Below, in pieces: positions 8,228 through 16,171 of a stretch of DNA of 64,000 nucleotides. A model generated the notes under the pieces. That model saw nothing but the letters and a program-made list of their open reading frames with translations. It did no database searches and was not told the origin of the DNA. Each line of letters starts with the position of its first letter. The stretch's first letter is position 1. The stretch is from VXYL01 sp965199915 (GTDB taxonomy: Bacteria > Pseudomonadota > Gammaproteobacteria > Pseudomonadales > Azotimanducaceae). Where the stretch lies: contig OZ241348.1 of the NCBI GenBank assembly GCA_965199915.1, positions 186,001 to 250,000 of the forward strand, in the 5' to 3' direction. The translations under genes were made by a program, and so were the position numbers.

Positions 8228-10630
8228 TCAGGTCATCAGGAGGTAGGTATGGGTCACCACTGTGCCTTTATCACGAATACCGTGTGACTCGCAGTGGAGT
8301 ACGCTCTCCGAAAAGACCTCGACATTGCGAAACCAAGGCCGTGCGATACGCGCGATTTCCTCCGCCATGTCGCACTTCTTGCTCTTGCCGACGTGAAATA
8401 GGCAGACGGCGTCTCGCTTCAACCGTTCTCGCGCTTGTCGTAACACGGGTCGATAAACATCGAAACCTCTTTTTTGGCGTTCGTCGACAAACTTTGCTGG
8501 ACTGGACCTGAAGTCCGCTCCGCTCCAGCCAGTGAACCAAAGACGCATCCAGTTCGCAAGATGGAAGCGTGTGCTATCGAAGAAGGGTGGAGAAGTGACG
8601 ATGGCATCAAGCTGGTCGACATCATCCGGCCACGGATCAGTGGCATCTTGGAACAGGGACGTGCCGGAGACAAACGTAGGCGGCAGTTTGGCAGCCAGCG
8701 ATCGTTGCACTTTGGCACCCAATTTTGCGGTCAGATCTTTGTACTCGACTGCTCCGGTTGGTGCGAACGGAGTGATCGGATGCGAGCGTCTGCTTATCGC
8801 GTACGGCCTGTTGCCATGAAGGATGTGCAATGCACAGGCAAGAACGAACGACCTGCCCATTCGCGATGCCGAGAGCTCTCGAAAGAAACGCCGCGCCAAG
8901 AGGACCTCGTCCAGCGTACGTGGATGGAAGTAGTCCGGCAACGGGCCGTTGAATTGAATGGATGCAGCTTCGCGCCGCTCTTCGGCGGTTGGTTGCTGTT
9001 CGCGGAGGAAGTGCCCTAGTTCATCCACGATCGAGAGACACTCCGCAGGCGTGGCAGGTGCGAGTTTTGCAGCAGCAACAGACACTGCGACTGGGCTGAT
9101 ATCGAAACTACAAGCTGACACACCATGTAGGGCAGCTTCAAGAGCGATGGTCCCCACGCCGCCGAACGGGTCGAGCAGACGATCACCGGGCTTGGTCAGC
9201 GCCGTTACGAGATGGTGCGCGATCGCCGGCTTCAACTTACCTTGGTAGGAGCACAGCGAGTGCAGCGGACTCCCCCAATTACGCTTGGCGAACGCGCCGT
9301 CTTGGTGCGGTAGGTTGAGCTTGAACGCTTCCCACTTCGGTAGGAGCTTTGGGGATCGAGTCCGAAGGCGATGCCGTCGTGCGAAGGCGACCAGCAACAC
9401 TTGGCGAAGGCGTTGTCGGTTTGGGGAGTGACGATTGCGAAGCAGCACTTCTCGCTCAAAGCGCCAGCCCGTGCTTCTCAACAAATCAGCGAGGATCGTG
9501 GGCGTGTCTACATGTGTGTTGGCATAGCTGGAATCGCCAATGTCCAAGATCAGTGGGGCCCCGCACTTGGCATGCTGCGACATGTCGACGAAGACCTGCC
9601 GCATGTCTGCAAAATACCGCGACACCATGATTGGAATGCGCGGGTCATAGGCGCACCCATTAAGTGTGTGTACCAAGTTCTTGACCAATGTGGAAGCCGG
9701 GGCGTCCTCTTGGCGCACCTGCACATCGTTTATGCCGGCGGTCACTGTGCGCATCCGGAGACGTGCCAAGTCGGCACCCGAAGACAATGCCCGAAGGAAC
9801 CACAGTTCTATTTTCGTGTTGCGGTAGTAGTTCGTGCCGTTCAGATAGGGTGGCGAAGTGACGATGGCGTCAATGTCAAGGGCGGGCACGGCAGCCATGC
9901 GCTTGGCGTCCTCGGTGATCAAGATAGGCATGTTCTCGATGACGGGGAGCAGCGCTAGATCGTTGGCCATTGACCGGAGCCGTTCTTGGATGCAGACGGC
10001 GAGATTCGGCGCTATGTGTTTGTATTCATTTGGCTTCCTGAAGCGTAGATCGCCGCGGCGGATCATGTGCGAGCAAGGCAGCAACGCTGCAACTGTCGCC
10101 ACGGTGGCCACATGAGCAGCGACCGGATCTTCTGGGGTAAGTCTATCCAACCAGCTACGAGCTCTGAGACAGTCCGTGAACGTAGCCGCGGAGAAAAAGC
10201 GGCTATCGCCAAACGTCTGCACATGGGTAGCGGTCAAACGTGCGTCAGGATCGTGTTGAGCGAGCGTGGCCGGAAGATGTTCGGCCAAGTCATGTAGTCG
10301 CACGGCAAGTGATTGCCGTTGCTGCCGCCGCATGGCCAAGACCGAGGTCTTGGCTTCCACCAGGAACTGCAGCAAAGGATTGAGCTCGCAGTAATAGGCC
10401 TGACAGCCGAGTGATGCCGCCGTCAAAGGAGTGGTGCCGGTGCCGGCGAAGGGATCGAGCACACGCCGAGCGTCCGGTGCGAAGGTCCGCAGAGCGTCCG
10501 CTACAAAGTCGGGCGAGTAGCCTTCCAAGTAGGGGTACCAGCCATGTAGCGGCTCAGCAATGCGCTCATGGTTAGCTAGGATTGGGCCGGGGGCGAGGTC
10601 TCGCACTTTGTGAGCCTCAAAGCGTTGCAT
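8228..10630 (-). CDS. Two-domain DNA amino-methyltransferase
   Basis: This is an 800-residue protein beginning MQRFEAHKVRD; a TTG at 10648 is the upstream alternative. It contains two complete amino-methyltransferase modules in tandem. The first has the SAM-binding motif LDPFAGTGTTPLTAA and the catalytic motif IVTSPPYLNGTNYY. The second has LLDPFGGVGTIALEAA and IVTSPPFFDSTRF. SPPY/SPPF motifs belong to N4-cytosine or N6-adenine methyltransferases. Fused pairs of this kind usually modify the two strands of an asymmetric site; that is an inference here. It converges on the HNH nuclease gene and shares its AT-rich composition, so together they form a candidate type II restriction-modification system. 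Confidence 0.85.
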   Translation of the reverse strand: MQRFEAHKVRDLAPGPILANHERIAEPLHGWYPYLEGYSPDFVADALRTFAPDARRVLDPFAGTGTTPLTAASLGCQAYYCELNPLLQFLVEAKTSVLAMRRQQRQSLAVRLHDLAEHLPATLAQHDPDARLTATHVQTFGDSRFFSAATFTDCLRARSWLDRLTPEDPVAAHVATVATVAALLPCSHMIRRGDLRFRKPNEYKHIAPNLAVCIQERLRSMANDLALLPVIENMPILITEDAKRMAAVPALDIDAIVTSPPYLNGTNYYRNTKIELWFLRALSSGADLARLRMRTVTAGINDVQVRQEDAPASTLVKNLVHTLNGCAYDPRIPIMVSRYFADMRQVFVDMSQHAKCGAPLILDIGDSSYANTHVDTPTILADLLRSTGWRFEREVLLRNRHSPNRQRLRQVLLVAFARRHRLRTRSPKLLPKWEAFKLNLPHQDGAFAKRNWGSPLHSLCSYQGKLKPAIAHHLVTALTKPGDRLLDPFGGVGTIALEAALHGVSACSFDISPVAVSVAAAKLAPATPAECLSIVDELGHFLREQQPTAEERREAASIQFNGPLPDYFHPRTLDEVLLARRFFRELSASRMGRSFVLACALHILHGNRPYAISRRSHPITPFAPTGAVEYKDLTAKLGAKVQRSLAAKLPPTFVSGTSLFQDATDPWPDDVDQLDAIVTSPPFFDSTRFHLANWMRLWFTGWSGADFRSSPAKFVDERQKRGFDVYRPVLRQARERLKRDAVCLFHVGKSKKCDMAEEIARIARPWFRNVEVFSESVLHCESHGIRDKGTVVTHTYLLMT

Positions 10631-10913
10631 GGTTCGTCCACTGGTCAATTATCCATGCAATGGTAGTTCATGCCACCCTTGCGTTGCAAACTCGATTGGC
10701 CCGAGGCCCGAGCGGCGTCCTCCGGCACGATGGGCCACCCGCCGGCAGGTGCCGCAACGTTGACGATGTTATGTTTAGGCCAGCTTGCGTGTGCCGGCGT
10801 GGTCGGCGTGGCGTTTTTTGTCACGAATGACCACGGTGTGCGGTCGCCAGACCGTGCCCGGCATACACTGCATCAACCGCTCGCCGCCGCCACGCTTTTG
10901 AGAGACCGCCATC

Positions 10914-12653
10914 GTGTCCAACACGCGACCAAAGCGGGCGTGGCGCGCGCCCGGCGTCGTCCTTGCGGCTCTCGGCGTGTGCCTGGCGGGCTGTGGCGGA
11001 GGTGGTGGCGGTGGCAGTCCGGCGGCGGTGCCGCCCGCGCCGCCTCCCGAACCGCCCGCGCCGCCGCCTCCGGCGGCGGTGTCCTTGCGGTTCGCGGATG
11101 TCACCGCGGCATCCGGGATTCATTATCGGCACGGCTACCAGCGCCCCACCGGCACCGATCCGGAAGCCTTCGGCGGCGGCGTGGCGGCGGGGGACTACGA
11201 CGACGACGGCCGGGTGGACCTCTTCGTAGTGCGCGGCGACATCGGCCCCAACCTGCTCTACCGCAACCTTGGCGGCAACGTCTTTGCCGAAGTGGCCGCG
11301 TCCGCCGGCGTGGCCTACACCAAATCGGCCTCGGAGAACCACCGCCACTCCGGTCCGACGTTCGCGGACATTGACGGCGATGGCGATTTGGACCTGTTCG
11401 TCGGCGGTTTGGAGTTCGATCCGTCGTTTCTGTTCCGCAACAACGGCGACGGCACTTTCGCGGACGTCACCTCCGGCTCCGGCTTGGACGCCATCGGCGC
11501 CCGCTACACCGTGTCGGCGGCGTTCGGCGACTACGATCTCGATGGCGATTTGGATCTCTTTCTCACCCATTGGGGCACGCGGCGGCGGGTGGGAGCGCAA
11601 GTGAACACCGAACACCTGTGGCGGAACGACACCGCCGGTCCGCGCGCGCCGATCCGGTTCACGGATGTGAGCTTGGCGGCCGGCATCGCGCCCGACATCA
11701 TCGACCCGGAACCCGTCAATTCCGGCGACTCGCCGGGCGTGGACTACACCTTCACGCCCACTTTCGCGCGGCTGGATCAGGATCGCCACCCGGACCTCGT
11801 GGTGGCGGCGGACTTCCGCACGTCCATGGCGTTCATGAACAACGGCGACGGCACCTTCCGCAACGTCACGGACCGGCGCGTGATCGTCGACCGCAACGGC
11901 ATGGGTTCGGCGCTCGGCGACTACGACGGCGATGGCGACTTGGATTGGTTCGTCACGTCCATATTGAGCGTCGCGGACGACGACGGCGGGCGCGTGTTCA
12001 CGCTCGGCAACCGCCTCTACGGCAACGCCTTCGGCGAGTTCTTCGATGTCACCGAAGGCGCGGGGGTGGCGGACGGCGGCTGGGGTTGGGGCGCTTGTTT
12101 CGCGGACTTCAACCTGGACGGGGACTTGGACATCTACCACACCAACGGCTGGCCGGAGCCGTTCGAGCCGAGCCACTTCGACACGGACACAAGCCGGCTG
12201 TTTCTTTCCGAAGGCGATGGCCGCTTTTTCGAGCGCGCCGAGGCGGTCGGCGTGGCGGATGCCGAGATGGGCTACGGCGTGGTCTGCGCGGACTTCGACA
12301 ACGACGGCGATGTGGACATCTTCCAAACGCACCGCGGCGAAGACAACTCCGCCACGCTGTGGCGCAACGACGCCCAAGACAAGAACTTTCTGCGTGTGCG
12401 ATTGCGCGGCGCGGCGCCCAACACGCAAGCGGCGGGCGCTCGGGTGCGCGCCTTCGTCGGCGAGCAAACGCAAATGCGCGAGGTGATGATCGGCAGCAAC
12501 TTCACGTCGCAAAACCCCGCCCTGCAGGTGTTCGGCCTGGGCGAAGCGACGCGGGTGGAGCGGATCGAGGTGGAGTGGCCGGACGGCACCACCACCACGC
12601 GGCGGGACGTCGCCGCCGGCCAAACCGCGGTGTTCGAGTACCCGCGGTTTTGA
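10914..12653 (+). CDS. FG-GAP/VCBS repeat lipoprotein with UnbV/ASPIC domain (CRTAC1-like)
   Basis: This is a 579-residue exported protein. Residues 12-27 are a hydrophobic signal ending LAGC, a lipobox, followed by a glycine run and a proline-rich linker. Six calcium-binding-type FG-GAP blades follow, each recognisable by DxDxDG cores such as DYDDDGRVDLFV, DIDGDGDLDLFVGG, DYDGDGDLDWFV and DFDNDGDVDIFQTH. The C-terminal 100 residues match the UnbV/ASPIC domain (RVERIEVEWPDG). Proteins of this family are secreted β-propellers of unknown substrate, common in marine bacteria. No operon partner is evident. Confidence 0.85.
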   Translation: MSNTRPKRAWRAPGVVLAALGVCLAGCGGGGGGGSPAAVPPAPPPEPPAPPPPAAVSLRFADVTAASGIHYRHGYQRPTGTDPEAFGGGVAAGDYDDDGRVDLFVVRGDIGPNLLYRNLGGNVFAEVAASAGVAYTKSASENHRHSGPTFADIDGDGDLDLFVGGLEFDPSFLFRNNGDGTFADVTSGSGLDAIGARYTVSAAFGDYDLDGDLDLFLTHWGTRRRVGAQVNTEHLWRNDTAGPRAPIRFTDVSLAAGIAPDIIDPEPVNSGDSPGVDYTFTPTFARLDQDRHPDLVVAADFRTSMAFMNNGDGTFRNVTDRRVIVDRNGMGSALGDYDGDGDLDWFVTSILSVADDDGGRVFTLGNRLYGNAFGEFFDVTEGAGVADGGWGWGACFADFNLDGDLDIYHTNGWPEPFEPSHFDTDTSRLFLSEGDGRFFERAEAVGVADAEMGYGVVCADFDNDGDVDIFQTHRGEDNSATLWRNDAQDKNFLRVRLRGAAPNTQAAGARVRAFVGEQTQMREVMIGSNFTSQNPALQVFGLGEATRVERIEVEWPDGTTTTRRDVAAGQTAVFEYPRF

Positions 12654-12680
12654 CCTGCCGGCCGCCTTGGGGCTGGCAGG
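12654..12680. terminator. Possible bidirectional hairpin between convergent genes
   Basis: An imperfect stem pairs CCTGCCGGCC with the complementary GGGCTGGCAGG across a short loop, right after the ASPIC stop and before the tlpA-like stop at 12730. No strong T-run follows, so a terminator role is tentative. Confidence 0.4.
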
Positions 12681-12729
12681 TGTGGAAATTTCTGGCAGGT
12701 GAAGGTTGAACCCCGGTGCTGTCCGGCGC

Positions 12730-13971
12730 TCAATTCATCAGTTCGGCGAGTTTCTCGTCCAGGTGGTGGCCGCGCAGATCGCGCGCCAGGATGTCGCCGC
12801 TCGCGCCATCGACAAGGTAGTTCTTCGGCACGCCGGTCACCTGATAGGCGGTGGGCGCGTCGGCTTCTTCGCCCATGCCGAGGTTGTGCCAAGGCAACTG
12901 TTCCTCTTCGGAGGCGATCTCCCAATCCTCGCGGTCGTTGTCGATGGTGAAGGAAACGATCTCGAAGCCCTTGCCCTTGTAGCGCTCGTAAGCCTCCTTC
13001 ATGTGCGGAATCTCCACCCGGCAGGGCCCGCACCAGGATGCCCAGAACTCCACCAGCACCACCTCGCTCTGGGCGCGCACGTCCGCCAACCGCACGGATT
13101 CGCCTTCGAGCGTCTCGGCCACGAAGTCGCGGATGTCCGCGCCAACGGCGAACCGCTTGCGCTCCTTGGCGCGTTTGGCCGCGCTCTCCTCGGCGCGGGC
13201 AAGGCGTTCGAGAACCCACGCATCCTCCGGCGTGAGCGCGGCCAAGCCGCGCAAGGCGTCCAACATCCACGGGCCACTGAGCCAAGTGGACTCGATGACC
13301 AAGCGGCGCACAAGGGGATCCGGGTGCGTTTGGGCAATGCGGCTGCGGCCCTCGGTCTCCAAATCCAAGGTGCGCTGGAACGCCTCCTGCGAGCGATCCA
13401 CGCGGCGGCGCTTCTCGGTTTCGCTTTCGCCGTCCACCGGCGCGAGCAGGCTCTCGTGCTCGGCCATCGCCTCCAAGTACGGCGGGGAACGCAGCCAAGT
13501 GTTGTACACCGCGTCGTTGTACTTGCCGCCTTCGATGTGGAACCGCCCGCGCCGCCGCATCGCCAAGCGCAGTTGCCCCGGTTCCAAGATGAAGGCGTTG
13601 CCCTTCACCGGCGCGTAGCGCTGGCCTTCGTGGCCGCGCGCGTTCAAGACGTAGAAGTAGACGCGGTGCGGGACGTCGACCGCGCCTTCGAGTCGGAAGG
13701 TGCCGTCCTCGCGCAAGGGCGCCTTCGCCACCACATCCAACGTCTCTTCCAACGAGCGGGGTTCGCCGGAGGAAGTGGAAGCCGCCGCCATCATGCGCAC
13801 GCCGGCGCCCTTGGGCCGCCAAACCACGAAGTCCCCGCTGGCGTAGAGGGCCGACAAGTCTCCTTCGAGCACGAACGCGTTGTCGCGGGGCTCGTCGGCG
13901 CACAGCGCCGCCCCGGATACGAGAGCAAGCGCGGGCAACCAAGCCAGACCTGTTCGCATGTTCCTCATCAT
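12730..13971 (-). CDS. TlpA/ResA-like thioredoxin-fold protein with DUF4369-like N-terminus
   Basis: This is a 413-residue exported protein. The signal peptide (TGLAWLPALALVSGAALCA) is followed by a β-rich N-terminal region resembling DUF4369, a helical middle and a C-terminal thioredoxin domain. The redox motif is WASWCGPCRVEIP, with the cis-proline loop at TGVPKNYLVDG. Such proteins reduce or isomerise disulfides in the periplasm, for example during cytochrome c maturation. A DsbD-type electron donor is encoded at 19233. The start has a purine-rich ribosome site (GGAGCGAGG) directly before ATGATG. Confidence 0.85.
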   Translation of the reverse strand: MMRNMRTGLAWLPALALVSGAALCADEPRDNAFVLEGDLSALYASGDFVVWRPKGAGVRMMAAASTSSGEPRSLEETLDVVAKAPLREDGTFRLEGAVDVPHRVYFYVLNARGHEGQRYAPVKGNAFILEPGQLRLAMRRRGRFHIEGGKYNDAVYNTWLRSPPYLEAMAEHESLLAPVDGESETEKRRRVDRSQEAFQRTLDLETEGRSRIAQTHPDPLVRRLVIESTWLSGPWMLDALRGLAALTPEDAWVLERLARAEESAAKRAKERKRFAVGADIRDFVAETLEGESVRLADVRAQSEVVLVEFWASWCGPCRVEIPHMKEAYERYKGKGFEIVSFTIDNDREDWEIASEEEQLPWHNLGMGEEADAPTAYQVTGVPKNYLVDGASGDILARDLRGHHLDEKLAELMN

Positions 13972-14099
13972 CCTCGCTCCTCTCTATCCCGCTTTGCCGC
14001 TTGCCGCTCTCGCCTCGCCTGGCACTGGTGTTGAGACCGCGCCGTTCGGCGCCGGTTCCCCCGCGCCGCGCCGTCAAAGGCGCGTTCGAGGCCGCACAC

Positions 14100-15485
14100 A
14101 TGGCATTATACAGTCCACCTACGGACGATTCCCCGATGCCCGCCTCCGTCGCCGCCTCCTTGACTGTGCGAAACCCGCGCGCGGCCCATGCCGATCGCAA
14201 CCAGTTGCGGCCGGAGGATCGCGCGATTCACGACTGGTACCGCTTCGTGCTCTCCTTTCCGCCGCATCTGGTGCGGGACTACCTCCATCGTTTCGGCCTC
14301 GGCCCGGAACACACCGTTTTGGATCCCTTCTGCGGCACGGGCACCACATTGGTGGAGTGCAAGAAGCTGGGCCTCGCAAGCGTCGGCGTGGAGTCCAACC
14401 CCATGGCGCACTTCGCCAGCGCGGTCAAGGTGAATTGGCGTGTCGATGGCGGAGACTTGCGGCGCTATGCGGACGCTGTCGCGGCCGCCGCCACCAAGAC
14501 GTTGTCGCGGCAAGGCCTCGGCAAACACCCCGACCTGCCGTTGTTCGACACAGCCGCATCCGCGCCCGGCGCGTTGCCGCCATTGCGCGTTCTGCCTGCT
14601 CAGCAAGGTGGGCTGTTGCTCAAGAACTCCATCAGCCCCCTGCCGCTGCACAGGACGCTCGTCTTGTTGGACGCGATGGACGAACAGGGGGGCGGCCCAG
14701 CCCGCCACTGCGGACGGCTGGCATTGGCGAAGGCGCTGGTGCGTGGCGTCGGCAACCTCAAGTTCGGCCCGGAAGTGGGCGTTGGCAAAGCCAGGCGGGA
14801 CGCGCCGGTGGTCGATGTGTGGCGCGACGGAATGCGCGCCATGGCGGCGGATCTGGACGCGGTGCGCGACTGCGCGGAGGTGCCGGCGCAGGCGCTGGCG
14901 GCGGACGCGCGCGATGCCGGCGCCGTCCTTGAACCCGGGGCGGTGGATGCGGTGATCACCTCGCCACCGTACCCGAACGAAAAGGACTACACGCGCGCAA
15001 CGCGCTTGGAATCCGTGATCCTCGGGCTGTTGCGGGACAAGCAACAGCTGCGCCAGCTCAAGGAGGGCCTGATTCGTTCCAACACGCGCGGCGTGTACAA
15101 GGCCGACACGGACGACCAAGAGGTGGCGGACCATCCGCAGGTGGACAAGATCGCGCAGGCCATCGAACGCCGCCGCCAAGACTTGGGCAAGACCTCCGGT
15201 TTCGAGCGCCTGTACCACCGTGTGGCCCGCTTGTATTTCGGCGGCATGCGACGCCACCTCGCATCGTTGCGCCCCGGCCTCAAACCGGGCGCCAAGCTGG
15301 CCTATGTGGTGGGCGACCAAGCATCCTACCTGCGCGTGATGATCCGCACCGGCGCGATCCTCGCGGATTTGGCGCAGTCCCTAGGCTACCGTCTCGTCGG
15401 CACGGACCTGTTCCGCACCAGACCATCCACCGTCACCGGCGAGCAACTGCGCGAGGAAGTGGTGTTGCTGGAGTGGCCCCGGTGA
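14100..15485 (+). CDS. Orphan DNA amino-methyltransferase
   Basis: This protein has about 461 residues. The SAM-binding motif LDPFCGTGTTLVECKKLG lies near residue 82 and the catalytic motif VITSPPYPNEKDYT near residue 284, the order seen in many solitary N4/N6 methyltransferases. The long insertion between them is the likely target-recognition region. The start is uncertain: ATG 14100 (MALYSPPTDD) or ATG 14136 (MPASVAAS). No nuclease is adjacent; neighbours are a TlpA-like gene and a membrane protein. It could be a regulatory orphan methyltransferase or the remnant of a restriction system. Composition is close to the backbone, so it is not obviously recent. Confidence 0.8.
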   Translation: MALYSPPTDDSPMPASVAASLTVRNPRAAHADRNQLRPEDRAIHDWYRFVLSFPPHLVRDYLHRFGLGPEHTVLDPFCGTGTTLVECKKLGLASVGVESNPMAHFASAVKVNWRVDGGDLRRYADAVAAAATKTLSRQGLGKHPDLPLFDTAASAPGALPPLRVLPAQQGGLLLKNSISPLPLHRTLVLLDAMDEQGGGPARHCGRLALAKALVRGVGNLKFGPEVGVGKARRDAPVVDVWRDGMRAMAADLDAVRDCAEVPAQALAADARDAGAVLEPGAVDAVITSPPYPNEKDYTRATRLESVILGLLRDKQQLRQLKEGLIRSNTRGVYKADTDDQEVADHPQVDKIAQAIERRRQDLGKTSGFERLYHRVARLYFGGMRRHLASLRPGLKPGAKLAYVVGDQASYLRVMIRTGAILADLAQSLGYRLVGTDLFRTRPSTVTGEQLREEVVLLEWPR

Positions 15486-15551
15486 GCGCCGGCAGAGCGA
15501 TACAGAGAACGGCTCTCCGACGCATGAAAATGATCGTCGGAGCGTCGTCGT

Positions 15552-16136
15552 TCAAGCCACCATCGTCCGCGCGGACTCAAAGTCCTGTTCGAAACGCCTT
15601 AGATATTTGCCGAACACGCGTGTTCTGGATCGGGGTTTGGTGGCCAAACAGTCGAGCAGCTTGAAGTGGCGTTCGGGTTGTCCCGGCTCGTGATCGGAGA
15701 GATGCCCAATGGTGCCCCCGTCCGCGATCTTGTAGTGAATGTCGTCGGGCGGTCGGCCGTCACGCATGTACCGCACCTCTGTTCGGGATGGAAACTCCGC
15801 GCGAAGCGCTCGCACCATCGCAAGGTCCGCTTCCTCGTTGAACAAGAACTGAATCCGGAGCGCCTTCTCTTTCTCTAGTTGCCGACGAACCGCGCAAATG
15901 GCGTCGTTGTTGTCGTACAACGTGTGGGCCATCTTGTCGCCGTCGTCATGCACGACAAGACTCTCTTTCGCGGCGTCGACGACACGAACGAATGTCTGCA
16001 CGGCCGCGTCGTCGTCGTTGCGTCCGCTTTGAACCTTCATTTTCAAACTGTCGGCCATCCACCACCACAGCACTAGCGCGGGCACGGCGCTGAAGGCAAT
16101 GATGGCGGCGACGATTGTCGTCTCCAGCGGTGTCAC
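15552..16136 (-). CDS. Membrane-anchored protein of unknown function
   Basis: This is a 194-residue protein from GTG 16136. One N-terminal helix (TIVAAIIAFSAVPALVLWWW) anchors it, and the rest is soluble and charged. The segment HYKIADGGTIGHLSDHEPG is vaguely like the second half of a phospholipase-D-type domain, but a complete HxKxxxxD motif is not present. I do not assign a function. It lies 35 bases after the stop of the large TonB receptor in the same direction, so it may be cotranscribed. It is AT-richer than the receptor gene. Confidence 0.6.
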   Translation of the reverse strand: MTPLETTIVAAIIAFSAVPALVLWWWMADSLKMKVQSGRNDDDAAVQTFVRVVDAAKESLVVHDDGDKMAHTLYDNNDAICAVRRQLEKEKALRIQFLFNEEADLAMVRALRAEFPSRTEVRYMRDGRPPDDIHYKIADGGTIGHLSDHEPGQPERHFKLLDCLATKPRSRTRVFGKYLRRFEQDFESARTMVA

Positions 16137-16171
16137 CGTGGAACGTCCGTACCCGTTGCGGCGCGCTCCTT

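Noticed and set aside
10821..12623. 600-codon open frame opposite the FG-GAP lipoprotein
   Set aside because: The reading has no domain or signal and mirrors the repetitive acidic blades of the real gene.
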